From Cognatishimia activa (lineage in GTDB: Bacteria > Pseudomonadota > Alphaproteobacteria > Rhodobacterales > Rhodobacteraceae): DNA of 64,000 nucleotides. Below are positions 9,108 through 18,431 of the stretch, piece after piece (positions within the stretch are counted from its first letter, which is position 1; every line of letters starts with the position of its first letter). Location of the stretch: assembly GCF_026016445.1 (NCBI RefSeq), contig NZ_CP096147.1:2578501-2642500 (forward strand), in the 5' to 3' direction. The position numbers and the translations under genes were made by a program. Below the pieces are notes generated by a model, which was given only the letters and a program-made list of their open reading frames with translations, was not told the origin of the DNA and did no database searches.

Positions 9108-10015
9108 CCATGGACATCGCCCTCATCCTTCTTTTGGCCATGCTGATTGACGCGGTTTTTGGTGAACCAAATTGGCTTTGGGATCATGTGCCACATCCTG
9201 CTGTCTTGATCGGAAACGCCATTGGTTGGGCAGACCGCAAGTTCAACAAAGGCAACGCAAAAACAGCCGGTGTGCTCCTCCTTATCGCGCTAGTTATCAT
9301 CGGCTGGTGGGTCGGTGGCATGATCGAGTGGCTGGGTGCGATTCCAACTATACTTGCAGCAGCCATCTTGATCGCTCAGAAATCCCTCGCAGAGCATGTG
9401 GCAGCCGTTGGTCAAGCCCTGCGGAGAAGCCTTGAGGATGGGCGCCGTGAAGTGGCCAAAATCGTTGGTCGTGACACAACAGATATGAGCGAACCTGAAG
9501 TTGCGCGCGCAGCCATCGAAAGCGGTGCAGAGAACCTTTCAGATGGTGTCATCGCACCGATCTTCTGGTTCCTTGTTGCCGGCTTGCCCGGCCTGTTGGC
9601 CTACAAGACGGTCAACACAGCTGACTCCATGATCGGTTACAAAAACGAGAAGTATGAAGACTTTGGATGGGCCTCAGCGCGATTTGATGACCTGATAAAC
9701 TGGATCCCCGCCCGTCTTACGGCCCTCCTGATCATGATCAGCCACCTCGATTTCAACCGCTGGTCGTCCATCCGTGACGACGCGTCCCTGCACCGTAGCC
9801 CAAATGCCGGTTGGCCGGAGGCGGCGATGGCTCGGGTATTGGACATCGCCCTCGCGGGTCCCAGATCATATGACGGCGAAATGCGCGACTACTCATATGT
9901 TAACGAATTCGGTCGTCGCAGCATCGGCGGCAATGATATCGACCTTGCTGTTCAAGCGCTTTGGAGAAGCTGGGCCTTGATGTTGGTAATTGTAGGCCTA
10001 ATTGCGCTGATCTGA
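9104..10015 (+). CDS. cbiB: Adenosylcobinamide-phosphate synthase
   Basis: A 303-residue inner-membrane enzyme joining aminopropanol (phosphate) to adenosylcobyric acid. Recognisable motifs are DAVFGEPNWLWDHVPHP near the N-terminus, ESGAENLSDGVIAP near 137, and the NTADSMIGYKNEKYEDFG segment near 170. About five hydrophobic helices are visible. Coupled to cobC by an ATGA overlap, it forms a two-gene cobalamin operon. The equivalent Pseudomonas denitrificans name is cobD. Confidence 0.95.
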   Translation: MTMDIALILLLAMLIDAVFGEPNWLWDHVPHPAVLIGNAIGWADRKFNKGNAKTAGVLLLIALVIIGWWVGGMIEWLGAIPTILAAAILIAQKSLAEHVAAVGQALRRSLEDGRREVAKIVGRDTTDMSEPEVARAAIESGAENLSDGVIAPIFWFLVAGLPGLLAYKTVNTADSMIGYKNEKYEDFGWASARFDDLINWIPARLTALLIMISHLDFNRWSSIRDDASLHRSPNAGWPEAAMARVLDIALAGPRSYDGEMRDYSYVNEFGRRSIGGNDIDLAVQALWRSWALMLVIVGLIALI

Positions 10016-10077
10016 CGGTTGAGCTTACGTGCGAGACTGCTAGTCTGCGCGCAAGTTTTGTTGCTCACGAGGATACT

Positions 10078-11247
10078 ATGCGCTTTGCTCTCACCCTTGC
10101 CGGAATTTGCCTTTCTGCAACCACTGCACTTGCCAATGTGCCCTGTGGCGGCTCTTTTTCAGGTTTTGTTAACGATCTTAAGCAAGAGGCGATTTCAAAG
10201 GGTCATTCCCGTAAAACCGTGAACAACTTCTTTGCGAACGTCACTCAGGATCAGGCCACTTTGAAAGCCGACCGCGCACAAGGTGTCTTTCAGAAACCAT
10301 TCCTTGAGTTCTCTCAGCGCCTGATTAGCTCGAACCGTTTCAATGTCGGCAAGTCAAAGGCGCAACAGCACGCCAACACCTTTGCCCGGATCGAGCAAAA
10401 TTACGGTGTTTCTCCGGGTGTTCTTTTGGCTTTTTGGGCGTTTGAAACCGACTTTGGGGGCTTCCAGGGAAACTTCAATACACTGAACTCACTAGTCACG
10501 CTCTCGCATGATTGTCGCCGTCCGGAGCTTTTCCGGCCTCAAGTGTTCGCTGCTCTTGAGCTTTATGAAAGCGGTGACTTTTCCCCCACCAAAACGACTG
10601 GTGCTTGGGCAGGTGAAATCGGCATGGTCCAAATGCTGCCCGAAGACATCATCGTCAACGGTGTTGATGGCGACGGCGACGGCAAGGTGCGCCTGAAAAC
10701 CTCTGCGACCGATGCGCTGATGTCTGGTGGCAAGATGTTGCAGCATCTTGGTTGGCAAAAGGGTCAGCCGTGGCTCCAAGAGGTTACGGTCCCGTCCAAC
10801 ATGGATTGGTCACTTTCCGGTCTTGGCACCAAAATGCCGTCTCGCGATTGGGCCAACATGGGGGTCAAACCACGTCAGGGAAAATTGGCCAACCTTCCAG
10901 CCTCTCTGGTATTGCCACAAGGCCACAAAGGCCCGGCATTCCTCGCCTACCCAAACTTCGATGTGTATTTTGAATGGAACCAGAGCTTCATTTACGTCAC
11001 CACTGCCGCCTATTTTGCGACCCGGCTAGAAGGTGCAGCGCCCTACAACGCGGGCAATCCAGACACTGGGCTTAGCGGGCAGCAGATGAAACAATTGCAG
11101 CGCAAATTGCAGTCCAAAGGATACGACGTTGGTAAGGTAGACGGTATTCTGGGCGCAAAGACACGCGATGCAGTGCAGAGCGAGCAAAAACGCCTGGGCC
11201 TGCCAGCAGATGCATGGCCAACCCCCGCTTTGCTCAACCGTCTTTAA
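10078..11247 (+). CDS. Lytic murein transglycosylase (MltB type) with peptidoglycan-binding domain
   Basis: A 389-residue exported enzyme that cleaves the glycan strand with formation of 1,6-anhydro-MurNAc. A signal peptide (MRFALTLAGICLSATTALA) is followed by an SLT_2 domain with the catalytic Glu in FWAFETDFGGFQGNFN near residue 120, and a GEIGMVQMLPEDI segment. A C-terminal PG_binding_1 repeat occupies about 330-388 (QMKQLQRKLQSKGYDVGKVDG). There is no lipobox, so it is probably periplasmic and soluble. The frame is open into cbiB, but the ATG at 10078 gives the signal peptide. Confidence 0.92.
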   Translation: MRFALTLAGICLSATTALANVPCGGSFSGFVNDLKQEAISKGHSRKTVNNFFANVTQDQATLKADRAQGVFQKPFLEFSQRLISSNRFNVGKSKAQQHANTFARIEQNYGVSPGVLLAFWAFETDFGGFQGNFNTLNSLVTLSHDCRRPELFRPQVFAALELYESGDFSPTKTTGAWAGEIGMVQMLPEDIIVNGVDGDGDGKVRLKTSATDALMSGGKMLQHLGWQKGQPWLQEVTVPSNMDWSLSGLGTKMPSRDWANMGVKPRQGKLANLPASLVLPQGHKGPAFLAYPNFDVYFEWNQSFIYVTTAAYFATRLEGAAPYNAGNPDTGLSGQQMKQLQRKLQSKGYDVGKVDGILGAKTRDAVQSEQKRLGLPADAWPTPALLNRL

Positions 11248-11262
11248 TTCGAGTTAACGCTA

Positions 11263-11610
11263 TTAGCGGACCGGAAAGCGTTCGCCCTTTTCGGTCTGTA
11301 ATACCAATCGGTCTCCTGCAAAGACAAAGCGGTCACATCTCGTGAACCCATTTGCGAAGTCGACGCAGACAACGCCATCATCTTTCAACTCATATTCACC
11401 ATAAGCCGTGCCCCCTCCGTCGTAGGTGTAGGAGTAGCTGCCATCGTCAGCATATTGGCTCAGACCGTTGTCGTAGAAGGTGATCGATTGCCCAACAATC
11501 CGGTCTTCTAGATCTGCATTGCTCAAGGCGATATCACCAGACCGATCATTCCAACTCTGTGCCATCGCAGGATTGGCGATAACCATCAGTGCAAATAAAG
11601 TTCGAAACAT
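11263..11610 (-). CDS. Small exported hypothetical protein
   Basis: A 115-residue protein with a signal peptide ending in ANPAMA-Q. The mature part is polar with repeated Tyr/Gly/Asp-rich strands (YDNGLSQYADDGSYSYTYDGGG). Two cysteines (VVCVDFANGFTRC) could form a disulphide in the periplasm. No known domain was recognised. The ATG at 11610 has an AAAGGAG ribosome site just before it, which decides the start against the codon at 11628. It converges with the transglycosylase with only 15 nt between them. Confidence 0.75.
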   Translation of the reverse strand: MFRTLFALMVIANPAMAQSWNDRSGDIALSNADLEDRIVGQSITFYDNGLSQYADDGSYSYTYDGGGTAYGEYELKDDGVVCVDFANGFTRCDRFVFAGDRLVLQTEKGERFPVR

Positions 11611-11673
11611 CTCAGCTCCCTTTTGCAACCAGATTAAAGGCTGAAACGGAGTTGTCGCGTCACGTTCGGGTGA

Positions 11674-14600
11674 TCAAGCCACCAAAACCTCTGCCGCTTT
11701 CAGATCGACGCTTACAAGCTGGCTGACACCCTGTTCCTGCATGGTCACGCCAAACAGGCGATCCATCCGCGCCATTGTTACCGCGTGGTGGGTGATGATC
11801 AGGAAACGTGTGTCGGTCTGCCGGCACATCTCGTCCAAAAGATCACAGAAGCGCGTCACGTTGGCGTCATCCAGCGGCGCGTCAACTTCGTCCAGAACAC
11901 AAATCGGTGCTGGGTTCGCCAGGAAGACCGCGAAGATTAAGGCCATGGCCGTCAATGTTTGCTCCCCACCAGAGAGCAGGGAGAGCGTAGAGAGTTTCTT
12001 ACCTGGTGGCTGACACATGATCTCAAGGCCCGCATCCAGCGGATCGTCGCTCTCGACAAGAACGAGGTTCGCTTCACCACCACCAAAGAGATGTTTGAAT
12101 AGCATCGAGAAGTTGCTGTTCACCTGCTCAAACGCGGTCAGCAGACGCTCACGGCCCTCAGAGTTCAGGCTTGCGATGCCCGAGCGCAATGTGCGGATGG
12201 CTTCCTCAAGATCCTGTTTCTCGGTCACCAGCGTTGCGTGCTCTTCCTGCACTTCGCGGCTGTCTTCCTCTGCACGCAAGTTAACAGCACCCAAGGCATC
12301 GCGCTGGCGCTTCAAGCGGTTCACATCCGCTTCAATAGTGTGGCTAGCTGGCATGTCATCAGGAGACACCTCTAGGCTTTCCAAGAGAGCCTCTGGCGTC
12401 AAATCCATTTCATCGCGAATGCGTTCTGCTGCCGAGGCCACAGTTTCCTTGGCCGCATCCGTAAGCGCCTCTGCACGCGCGCGCGCTTCGCGCGCTTCAG
12501 AAGCCGCACGCTCTGCTTCACGTTCTGCCTTTTCGCAATCCCTAAGCGCTGATTCAGCTGAAACCAAAGCATCCGAAGCCTCTCGACACCGCGCTTCAGA
12601 GGTGTCGATAGAAGAGGTCAGTTCTTCGCGTTTTGCACCGATTTCATCTGGCGCGAGCTGCGCTTCGCCGAGCTCTTGCTCAGAGCTTGCTTTCCGCTCC
12701 GCCAGCTCGCCACTGCGCTTTTCCGCGGTTTCCAGACGGTGTTTCCACCCAGAAATCTCTTTGGTGACTTGTTGACTGCGACCAAGCCTCGCTTCGCCCT
12801 CGCGGCGCAATTCATCATGCGCAGAGCGTTTGGACATCATGGTGATCCGAGCGGCTTCGACAGTCATTTTGATGTCTTCAACCTTAGCGCGGGCAGCATC
12901 CAAATCGCCCAGCTCCTGCATCGCGCGTTCGGCTTCTTGCAGACGACCACGAGATTCCATGGCCTCGTCTTCATGGCGACGCACGGCATCGCCCAGCGAT
13001 TCAAGCTTGCCTTCCGCCAAATTGCGATCGGCCTCGGCGCGGCTTAAAGCGCGGGCGGCATCAGCCACAGCCCGGTCCGCCACCTTCCGCGCATCGCGTG
13101 CGCGACGATCTGCGTCTGACAGCTCTACCAAACGCGCTTGCAGGGCTTCGTGCGCTTGGACAGCACCATCAGCGCGCGCAGTCGCACGCGCCATTTCTTG
13201 TTTCAGCTCTTCCAAACGATTGAGTTGCTGGAGGCGCAAAGCCGCCGCACTCGGTGCATCTTCAGCCCAAGCCCGATAGCCATCCCAGCGCCAAAGGTCA
13301 CCTTCGAGGGAAACCAAACGCTGGCCTGGCTTCAGTTGTGGTTGGATCGCCAGAGCATCTTCCGTGGCAACAAGACCGATTTGGCTCATCCGGCGTTCAA
13401 GTACCTCAGGCACAGAAACGTGCTGCACGAGTGAAGTAACACCTTCTGGCAAGGCTTGGTTCTCATCATAAGCTGGCAAAACGTGCCAGCCTGATGGGCC
13501 ATCCTCATCTACTTCGGGCGCGCGAAGATCATCGGCGAGCGCAGCACCCAATGCTTTCTCAAAACCTTGCTGAACCTGCAGACGATCAAGGATTTGCCCA
13601 CCTTCCGCAGTGTCTCTTTCGACCAGCTTCGCAAGAGCTGTCACTTCTGCCCGTAGCGCATTCAGCTCGCCTTCGGCCTCAGACCGTTCAGCACGGGCAT
13701 CTGCTTCGCGGGATTGCGTTTCAGCGCGGGCTTCTTCAGCCAGCGTCAGTGCCTCTTCAACATCAGCGGCCTGCTTTACGGCAACAGCCTCGGCATCTTG
13801 TGCAGCTGTGAAATCTTGCTCGGACTTCGCCAAGGCCGCCTTGCTGGCTTCAACCGCCTGACGCGCTTTCTCTGCTTCTTGCTCGCTTTTTTCCTGCTGC
13901 CGTTGAGTGTCCGTCAGTAAACGTTGCGCTGACTGGTGGCGGGCCGCCAAACGCGCCACATCTTCGGTTAGCTCAGACAGATCGCTTTCACGATCCTGAA
14001 GCAGGGACGCTGCCTCACGAGACGCAACAGCGGCCTCTTCAAGGCGATCTTCGTGCCCTTCCGCAGCTTTGGCCAGTTCCCTCTGTTCCCACTCAAGCTG
14101 TTGAATGGTCTCGCCCGCGTCGCGGTTCAGACCGCTTTCACGTTCTATGTCTTTGCCAAGCTGTTCGATCCGGTTGGTCAGCGTCACGATGATCTGGCGC
14201 GCGTGATCTTCCTGATCTTTCAGACTATCTCTCTGCACTTGCAGGCGCTGCAAGATCGCTGCGGCGACTGCCTCTTCCTCACGGAGTGGAGGCAGCTTTT
14301 CATCCTGTGCTTCACGTGCTTTCGCCGCTGCGCGCGCAGCCGCTTCCGCTTTCGCTGCAGCAACGGTTCTGGATTTCAGATCGTCATTAGCCTTGGCCCG
14401 CGCTTCTTCGGCCTCACGCCACCGACGATAGAGAAGCATACCTTCGGATTGGCGCAGCTCAGCACCAATGGCTTTATATCGCGCGGCCTGACGTGCTTGC
14501 CGCGCGAGGCTGGACAGCTGGCTCGCCAATTGCTCAATCACATCATCCACGCGGGTCAGATTTGACTCGGCATTTTTGAGCTTCAGCTCTGCCTCATGGC

Positions 14601-15129
14601 GACGCTGATAGAGACCCGAGATACCCGCAGCTTCTTCCAAGATGCGGCGGCGCGCCTTGGGTTTGGAATTGATCAACTCAGCAATCTGACCCTGCCGCAC
14701 AAGCGCAGGAGAATGGGCACCGGTCGAGGCATCTGCGAAAAGCATCTGCACATCCCGCGCCCGCACATCCTTGGTATTTACCTTATAGGCCGATCCAACA
14801 TCGCGCGTGATCCGGCGGGTGATTTCAAGATTGTCATCATCGTTGAAACCCGCAGGTGCCAGACGTTCGCCATTGTCGATCTGCAAAGCAACTTCGGCAA
14901 AGTTGCGTGCCGGTCTGGTGGCGGCACCTGCGAAGATCACATCTTCCATGCCGCCCCCGCGCATTGCAGTCGGACGGTTCTCACCCATCACCCAGCGTAG
15001 CGCTTCTAATAGATTTGACTTGCCACAGCCATTTGGCCCCACGACCCCTGTCAGCCCATCGGCAATGATCAGGTCAGTGGGATCCACAAAGCTCTTAAAG
15101 CCCGTCAATCTCAGTTTGGAAAAGCGCAA
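11674..15129 (-). CDS. smc: Chromosome segregation protein SMC
   Basis: A 1151-residue SMC ATPase that compacts and organises the chromosome. The N-terminal head carries Walker A (GPNGCGKSN, 31-39). Two long Ala/Glu/Arg-rich coiled coils flank a hinge at roughly 500-640. The C-terminal head has the ABC signature LSLLSGGEQTLTAMAL and Walker B in CVLDEVDAPLDD. A Q-loop-like RQGQIAELI is also present. It diverges from a GNAT gene. The intergenic region holds a perfect DnaA box 95 bp upstream of the start. scpA/scpB are not in the window. Confidence 0.98.
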   Translation of the reverse strand: MRFSKLRLTGFKSFVDPTDLIIADGLTGVVGPNGCGKSNLLEALRWVMGENRPTAMRGGGMEDVIFAGAATRPARNFAEVALQIDNGERLAPAGFNDDDNLEITRRITRDVGSAYKVNTKDVRARDVQMLFADASTGAHSPALVRQGQIAELINSKPKARRRILEEAAGISGLYQRRHEAELKLKNAESNLTRVDDVIEQLASQLSSLARQARQAARYKAIGAELRQSEGMLLYRRWREAEEARAKANDDLKSRTVAAAKAEAAARAAAKAREAQDEKLPPLREEEAVAAAILQRLQVQRDSLKDQEDHARQIIVTLTNRIEQLGKDIERESGLNRDAGETIQQLEWEQRELAKAAEGHEDRLEEAAVASREAASLLQDRESDLSELTEDVARLAARHQSAQRLLTDTQRQQEKSEQEAEKARQAVEASKAALAKSEQDFTAAQDAEAVAVKQAADVEEALTLAEEARAETQSREADARAERSEAEGELNALRAEVTALAKLVERDTAEGGQILDRLQVQQGFEKALGAALADDLRAPEVDEDGPSGWHVLPAYDENQALPEGVTSLVQHVSVPEVLERRMSQIGLVATEDALAIQPQLKPGQRLVSLEGDLWRWDGYRAWAEDAPSAAALRLQQLNRLEELKQEMARATARADGAVQAHEALQARLVELSDADRRARDARKVADRAVADAARALSRAEADRNLAEGKLESLGDAVRRHEDEAMESRGRLQEAERAMQELGDLDAARAKVEDIKMTVEAARITMMSKRSAHDELRREGEARLGRSQQVTKEISGWKHRLETAEKRSGELAERKASSEQELGEAQLAPDEIGAKREELTSSIDTSEARCREASDALVSAESALRDCEKAEREAERAASEAREARARAEALTDAAKETVASAAERIRDEMDLTPEALLESLEVSPDDMPASHTIEADVNRLKRQRDALGAVNLRAEEDSREVQEEHATLVTEKQDLEEAIRTLRSGIASLNSEGRERLLTAFEQVNSNFSMLFKHLFGGGEANLVLVESDDPLDAGLEIMCQPPGKKLSTLSLLSGGEQTLTAMALIFAVFLANPAPICVLDEVDAPLDDANVTRFCDLLDEMCRQTDTRFLIITHHAVTMARMDRLFGVTMQEQGVSQLVSVDLKAAEVLVA

Positions 15130-15223
15130 ATGGCAGCTTCCTTTGATTCCTTAGCTATGATTCTGCGAAGACTACCCCCCACAAGTCAACGGTTTTCCCC
15201 CGAATATGGGGTGTTTGGCGGAG

Positions 15224-15232
15224 TTATCCACA
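15224..15232 (+). promoter_or_regulatory. Perfect DnaA box between smc and a GNAT gene
   Basis: The 9-mer TTATCCACA, identical to the consensus high-affinity DnaA box, lies midway in the 198-bp divergent region. It is about 95 bp upstream of both starts. A single box is not an origin; a regulatory role is inferred. Confidence 0.5.
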
Positions 15233-15327
15233 AGATATTGCGCCAACTCTTGCCGCTCGGAAACGGAAACTGGACTGTAAGGGCATTCCCTGCGACACAG
15301 TCGGGGCGGGCATGAAACGAGGGGCAA

Positions 15328-15783
15328 ATGGCAGAAATCAATGTGACAAGAGGCGATCCACACGATCCAGAAGCAACTGCTTTGCTGCAGCAGAGCCATG
15401 CCTTGATGCAGGAACTCTTTGATCCTGAAGACAATCATTATCTGGAAATTGACGCGCTTTGCGTGCCGGAGATCCATTTTTTCGTCGCGCGCGCTTACGG
15501 AAAAATCCTTGGCTGTGCTGCACTCGCCAACAAAGGTGACTACGGTGAGATCAAATCCATGTTCGTGGATGCCGACGCTCGTGGCACAGGTCTTGCGGAT
15601 GCATTGATGGATCAGCTGATTGCAGATGCTAAAGAGCAAAACCTTAAAGCAATGAAGCTAGAAACCGGCGATCTTCTAAAGGCTGCCCACAGGCTTTATG
15701 CGCGTCATGGTTTCGCGGAATGCGGTCCGTTCGGAGACTATGAAGAAAGCAAATCTTCGATCTTCATGACCAAGACGCTTTAA
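15328..15783 (+). CDS. GNAT-family N-acetyltransferase
   Basis: A 151-residue cytosolic acetyltransferase. The acetyl-CoA pocket is visible as IKSMFVDADARGTGLADALMDQLIADA near residues 75-100, the V-D-x-x-x-R-G-x-G-x-A motif. The region after it, MKLETGD...AHRLYARHGF, fits the GNAT beta5-alpha4-beta6 layout used by small-molecule and amino-acid acetylases. The substrate is unknown. It is divergent from smc, and its stop lies 2 nt from the end of the converging lipoprotein gene. Confidence 0.88.
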   Translation: MAEINVTRGDPHDPEATALLQQSHALMQELFDPEDNHYLEIDALCVPEIHFFVARAYGKILGCAALANKGDYGEIKSMFVDADARGTGLADALMDQLIADAKEQNLKAMKLETGDLLKAAHRLYARHGFAECGPFGDYEESKSSIFMTKTL

Positions 15784-15785
15784 CG

Positions 15786-16199
15786 TCAGAAACAATCGAG
15801 CGTCACATCTCGCCAATCGCCCCAACGCGATGGGGTGCTTTCTCCCAGACAGGTCAACCCTCTTCTTGGTGGCTGAACCCACTTTGCTCGTTCGCTTTTG
15901 CTGACGGGCCTTGAGCAATCCAGCACACCGGTAAGAAGTGCAACGTCGCCGTAGATTTCGACAAGGTTGCACCCGCTGGCTGTTTCAATCGCCATCTCAG
16001 CCTGAAGAGATATAACGCGAATATCAGGTCGCTTTGCAAAATTGGTCCGAACGGCCTGCGCATTCTCGCCTCTGATGTAAACGGAGAAACTATTTCCCGA
16101 AATGTCGTGACGAGACACATCTGCCCCGCGGAAAGCAGGAAACGGAGAGTCACAAGCTGAAAGCAACACCGCAAAAAGAAAACAGAGAAGATACCGCAT
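15786..16199 (-). CDS. Putative lipoprotein of unknown function
   Basis: A 137-residue protein whose first 16 residues (MRYLLCFLFAVLLSAC) form a lipoprotein signal with lipobox LLSAC; Cys16 would be lipidated. The mature chain has three more cysteines (SGCNL, VLDCS, LTCLG) plus one near the C-terminus, so disulphides are likely in the periplasm. A VYIRGENAQAVRTNFAKRPD segment resembles nothing I can name. A TTAA-N7-TTAA motif lies 24 bp upstream of the start. Confidence 0.75.
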   Translation of the reverse strand: MRYLLCFLFAVLLSACDSPFPAFRGADVSRHDISGNSFSVYIRGENAQAVRTNFAKRPDIRVISLQAEMAIETASGCNLVEIYGDVALLTGVLDCSRPVSKSERAKWVQPPRRGLTCLGESTPSRWGDWRDVTLDCF

Positions 16200-16222
16200 A
16201 TATCTTCTCTGCCGAATTTTAC

Positions 16223-16237
16223 TTAATTTGTTCTTAA
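16223..16237 (-). promoter_or_regulatory. Weak CtrA-like motif (TTAA-N7-TTAA)
   Basis: TTAA, seven bases, TTAA lies 24-38 bp upstream of the lipoprotein gene. It lacks the final C of the full CtrA consensus. About one such match could occur by chance in a window this size, so the call is tentative. Confidence 0.25.
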
Positions 16238-16241
16238 TGCC

Positions 16242-17453
16242 TTAGAGAGCTTCTTGCACCACCTTGCTCAGGCGGCGGACGCCTTCGCGAATGGTCTCAG
16301 CATCAGCACAAGAGAAGCTCAGACGCATAGTGTTCTTGCCGGAGCCATCCGCAAAGAACGCGTGACCAGGGACAAAGGCCACATTTTCAGTTTCTAATGC
16401 GACTTTGAACAACTCGGAGGCATCGATGTGTGCCGGGAGCGTTAACCAGACAAACATGCCGCCTTCAGGTTTCGTCCATTGCACACCCTTTGGCATCATC
16501 TCTTCCAGTGCCTGCAACATCGCATCGCGACGCTCTGAGTACACTTTGTGAAGTGTGGAAACATGGGTATCGAAATGGGTTTCAGCAACTTTACTGATCG
16601 CCATTTGGTTTACAGTTGAAACATGCAAATCTCCGGCTTGTTTTAGCAAAACCATTTGTGAAACCAAAGGCTGTGCTGCGCAGATCCAACCGATCCGGAG
16701 ACCCGGCGAAAGAGTTTTTGAGAAACTGCCACAATAGATGGTCCTGCATTCTTCAATGCTGCCCTTGCGTTCAATTTCAAGCGCCAGAATGGGCGGCACA
16801 ACTTCGCCGTCATAGCGCAGGGATTGATAGGCTGCGTCTTCGATGATGACACACTCCAACTCTTCGGCCATGTCGATCAGGTTTTCGCGACCACGGCGAT
16901 CCACGGTTTCACCCGTTGGGTTGGCAAAATCTGCAGAGAGGTAGGCAAATTTCACACGGCCGCCCTCAGCTTGTGCCGCTGCAGAGATATCAGCAGCGGA
17001 GCGATTACCATTCACAGTGAGCTTGTCATAACGCGGCTCATAAGCGTTAAACGCACCCAGAGCACCAAGGTAGGTCGGCCAGTTGATGAGGGCCGTGTCA
17101 CCTGGGGATAGGAGCATCTTGCCAAGGTAGTCGAGCGCCTGCTGAGAGCCTGAGGTAATCATGATATTATCTTCGGTGCAGGTCACACCTAATTTGGCCA
17201 TCTCTTTCGCCAACCAGCGTCGCAGAGGCGTATAGCCCTCGCTGATTGAATACTGCAGCGCAGTCCCCGCAGTTTCGGCAGTAAGTGCCTCTTGATAAGC
17301 AGCCCCGAATTGCTTTGCCGGGAAATAGGAGGCATCCGGGATGCCGCCAGCAAAAGAAATCAGACCCGGTCGGTCCAAGAGTTTCAACAGCTCTCTGATT
17401 TCAGAGGCCTTCATCCGCGATGTGCGGCTAGCGAATACACTCTCAAAGTCCAT
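16242..17453 (-). CDS. PLP-dependent class I/II aminotransferase (2-aminoadipate/LysN-like)
   Basis: A 403-residue fold-type I aminotransferase. SFAGGIPDASYFP near residue 32, ITSGSQQALDYLGKMLL near 98, DFANPTGETVDRRGR near 180 and the Schiff-base Lys in YCGSFSKTLSPGLRIGW near 240 are all present. This is the subgroup with LysN and AadAT; the amino donor is not readable. The start at 17453 follows an AGGGAGAGG ribosome site. The gene is divergent from a PdhR/FadR-type regulator whose operator could serve both. Confidence 0.85.
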   Translation of the reverse strand: MDFESVFASRTSRMKASEIRELLKLLDRPGLISFAGGIPDASYFPAKQFGAAYQEALTAETAGTALQYSISEGYTPLRRWLAKEMAKLGVTCTEDNIMITSGSQQALDYLGKMLLSPGDTALINWPTYLGALGAFNAYEPRYDKLTVNGNRSAADISAAAQAEGGRVKFAYLSADFANPTGETVDRRGRENLIDMAEELECVIIEDAAYQSLRYDGEVVPPILALEIERKGSIEECRTIYCGSFSKTLSPGLRIGWICAAQPLVSQMVLLKQAGDLHVSTVNQMAISKVAETHFDTHVSTLHKVYSERRDAMLQALEEMMPKGVQWTKPEGGMFVWLTLPAHIDASELFKVALETENVAFVPGHAFFADGSGKNTMRLSFSCADAETIREGVRRLSKVVQEAL

Positions 17454-17570
17454 CGAATCCTCTCCCTGCAAGCTCGACAATAGGACAGTAAAGCAGACCT
17501 AATTAATGTCAACCTTTCTGCCGTAAATGCAGTGTAACACGCAACGTCACTTGCAGGTGCAGTGCCATCG

Positions 17571-17589
17571 TGGTCAAATGAACTGACCA
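17571..17589. promoter_or_regulatory. Probable PdhR/FadR-type operator
   Basis: A perfect inverted repeat, TGGTCA-N7-TGACCA, lies 18 bp before the ATG of the GntR-type regulator. TGGT/ACCA half-sites are typical of FadR/PdhR operators. It is positioned for autorepression and could also affect the divergent aminotransferase. Confidence 0.6.
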
Positions 17590-17606
17590 AATTTTTCCGA
17601 GACGCC

Positions 17607-18374
17607 ATGCCTTTTCAAAAAGTCACCCCCGAGAAACTGTCGACTTCAGTTGTTAAACAGATCGAACTTTTGATCCTACGCGGCGTACTCCGCCCAGGTG
17701 AAAGACTCCCGGCTGAACGTGAGCTATCCGACAAACTTGGCGTGTCTCGCCCAAGCCTGAGAGAGGCAATTGCCGAGCTGCAAGAGCGTGGACTTCTTGA
17801 AGCCAAAGCTGGCGCAGGCGTTTTTGTGGCAGATGTATTGGGTAATGCCTTTGCACCGGCATTGGTCAATCTCTTTGCGGCACACGAGGATGCGGTGTTT
17901 GATTACGTGTCTTTCCGGAAAGACATGGAAGGCTTGGCAGCGGAACGCGCTGCAACTTATGCCTCGGACACTGACTTGCAGGTGATCGATTCCGTGTTCA
18001 AGAAGATGGAAGCAGCCCATCCCAAGAGGAACCCCTCAGACGAAGCGCATTTGGATGCGGAATTCCACCTCGCCATCATTGAAGCCAGCCACAACGTCAT
18101 CATGCTACATATGATGCGCTCGATGTATGATCTCCTGCGTGAGGGCGTGTTCTACAACCGCACCATGCTCTTCAAGCACCGAACAACGCGCTCTGAGCTT
18201 CTGGATCAGCATAGGCGTATCAACGACGCGCTTCAGGAACGTGATGCCAAAGCAGCACGCAAAGCCGTCGAGGATCACTTATCTTTTGTAGAGCAGTCTC
18301 TCGCCGATCATAGCAAGTCTCTTCGTAATGAGGTTGTGGCCCGACAACGGCTCGAACACGAACAAGCCCGCTAA
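17607..18374 (+). CDS. GntR-family (FadR/PdhR subfamily) transcriptional regulator
   Basis: A 255-residue DNA-binding protein. The winged helix occupies about 10-75 (GERLPAERELSDKLGVSRPSLREAIAELQERGLLEAK). An FCD ligand domain follows, with the metal-binding Asp/His set in HLDAEFHLAIIEASHN and DHLSFVEQSL. Overall pattern and MPFQKVTPEKLSTSVVKQIE start resemble alphaproteobacterial pyruvate-dehydrogenase-type repressors, but the effector is not readable. The ATG at 17607 was chosen because the probable operator would otherwise be coding. Confidence 0.88.
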   Translation: MPFQKVTPEKLSTSVVKQIELLILRGVLRPGERLPAERELSDKLGVSRPSLREAIAELQERGLLEAKAGAGVFVADVLGNAFAPALVNLFAAHEDAVFDYVSFRKDMEGLAAERAATYASDTDLQVIDSVFKKMEAAHPKRNPSDEAHLDAEFHLAIIEASHNVIMLHMMRSMYDLLREGVFYNRTMLFKHRTTRSELLDQHRRINDALQERDAKAARKAVEDHLSFVEQSLADHSKSLRNEVVARQRLEHEQAR

Positions 18375-18378
18375 AGAC

Positions 18379-18411
18379 AAAAGAACCCGGCCACTTGGAC
18401 CGGGTTCTTTT
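18379..18411. terminator. Bidirectional terminator between the regulator and atpF
   Basis: An 11-12-bp stem (AAAAGAACCCGG with CCGGGTTCTTTT) has T runs on both strands. It can end the regulator transcript (+) and the F0 operon (-). Confidence 0.9.
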
Positions 18412-18431
18412 GAATTCGATTGTTGCTCAGC

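Noticed and set aside
12017..12775. Long plus-strand open frame (252 codons) opposite smc, plus several shorter ones nearby
   Set aside because: Ser/Arg-rich low-complexity translation that mirrors the Ala/Glu/Arg coiled coil of smc. No ribosome site or family motif.
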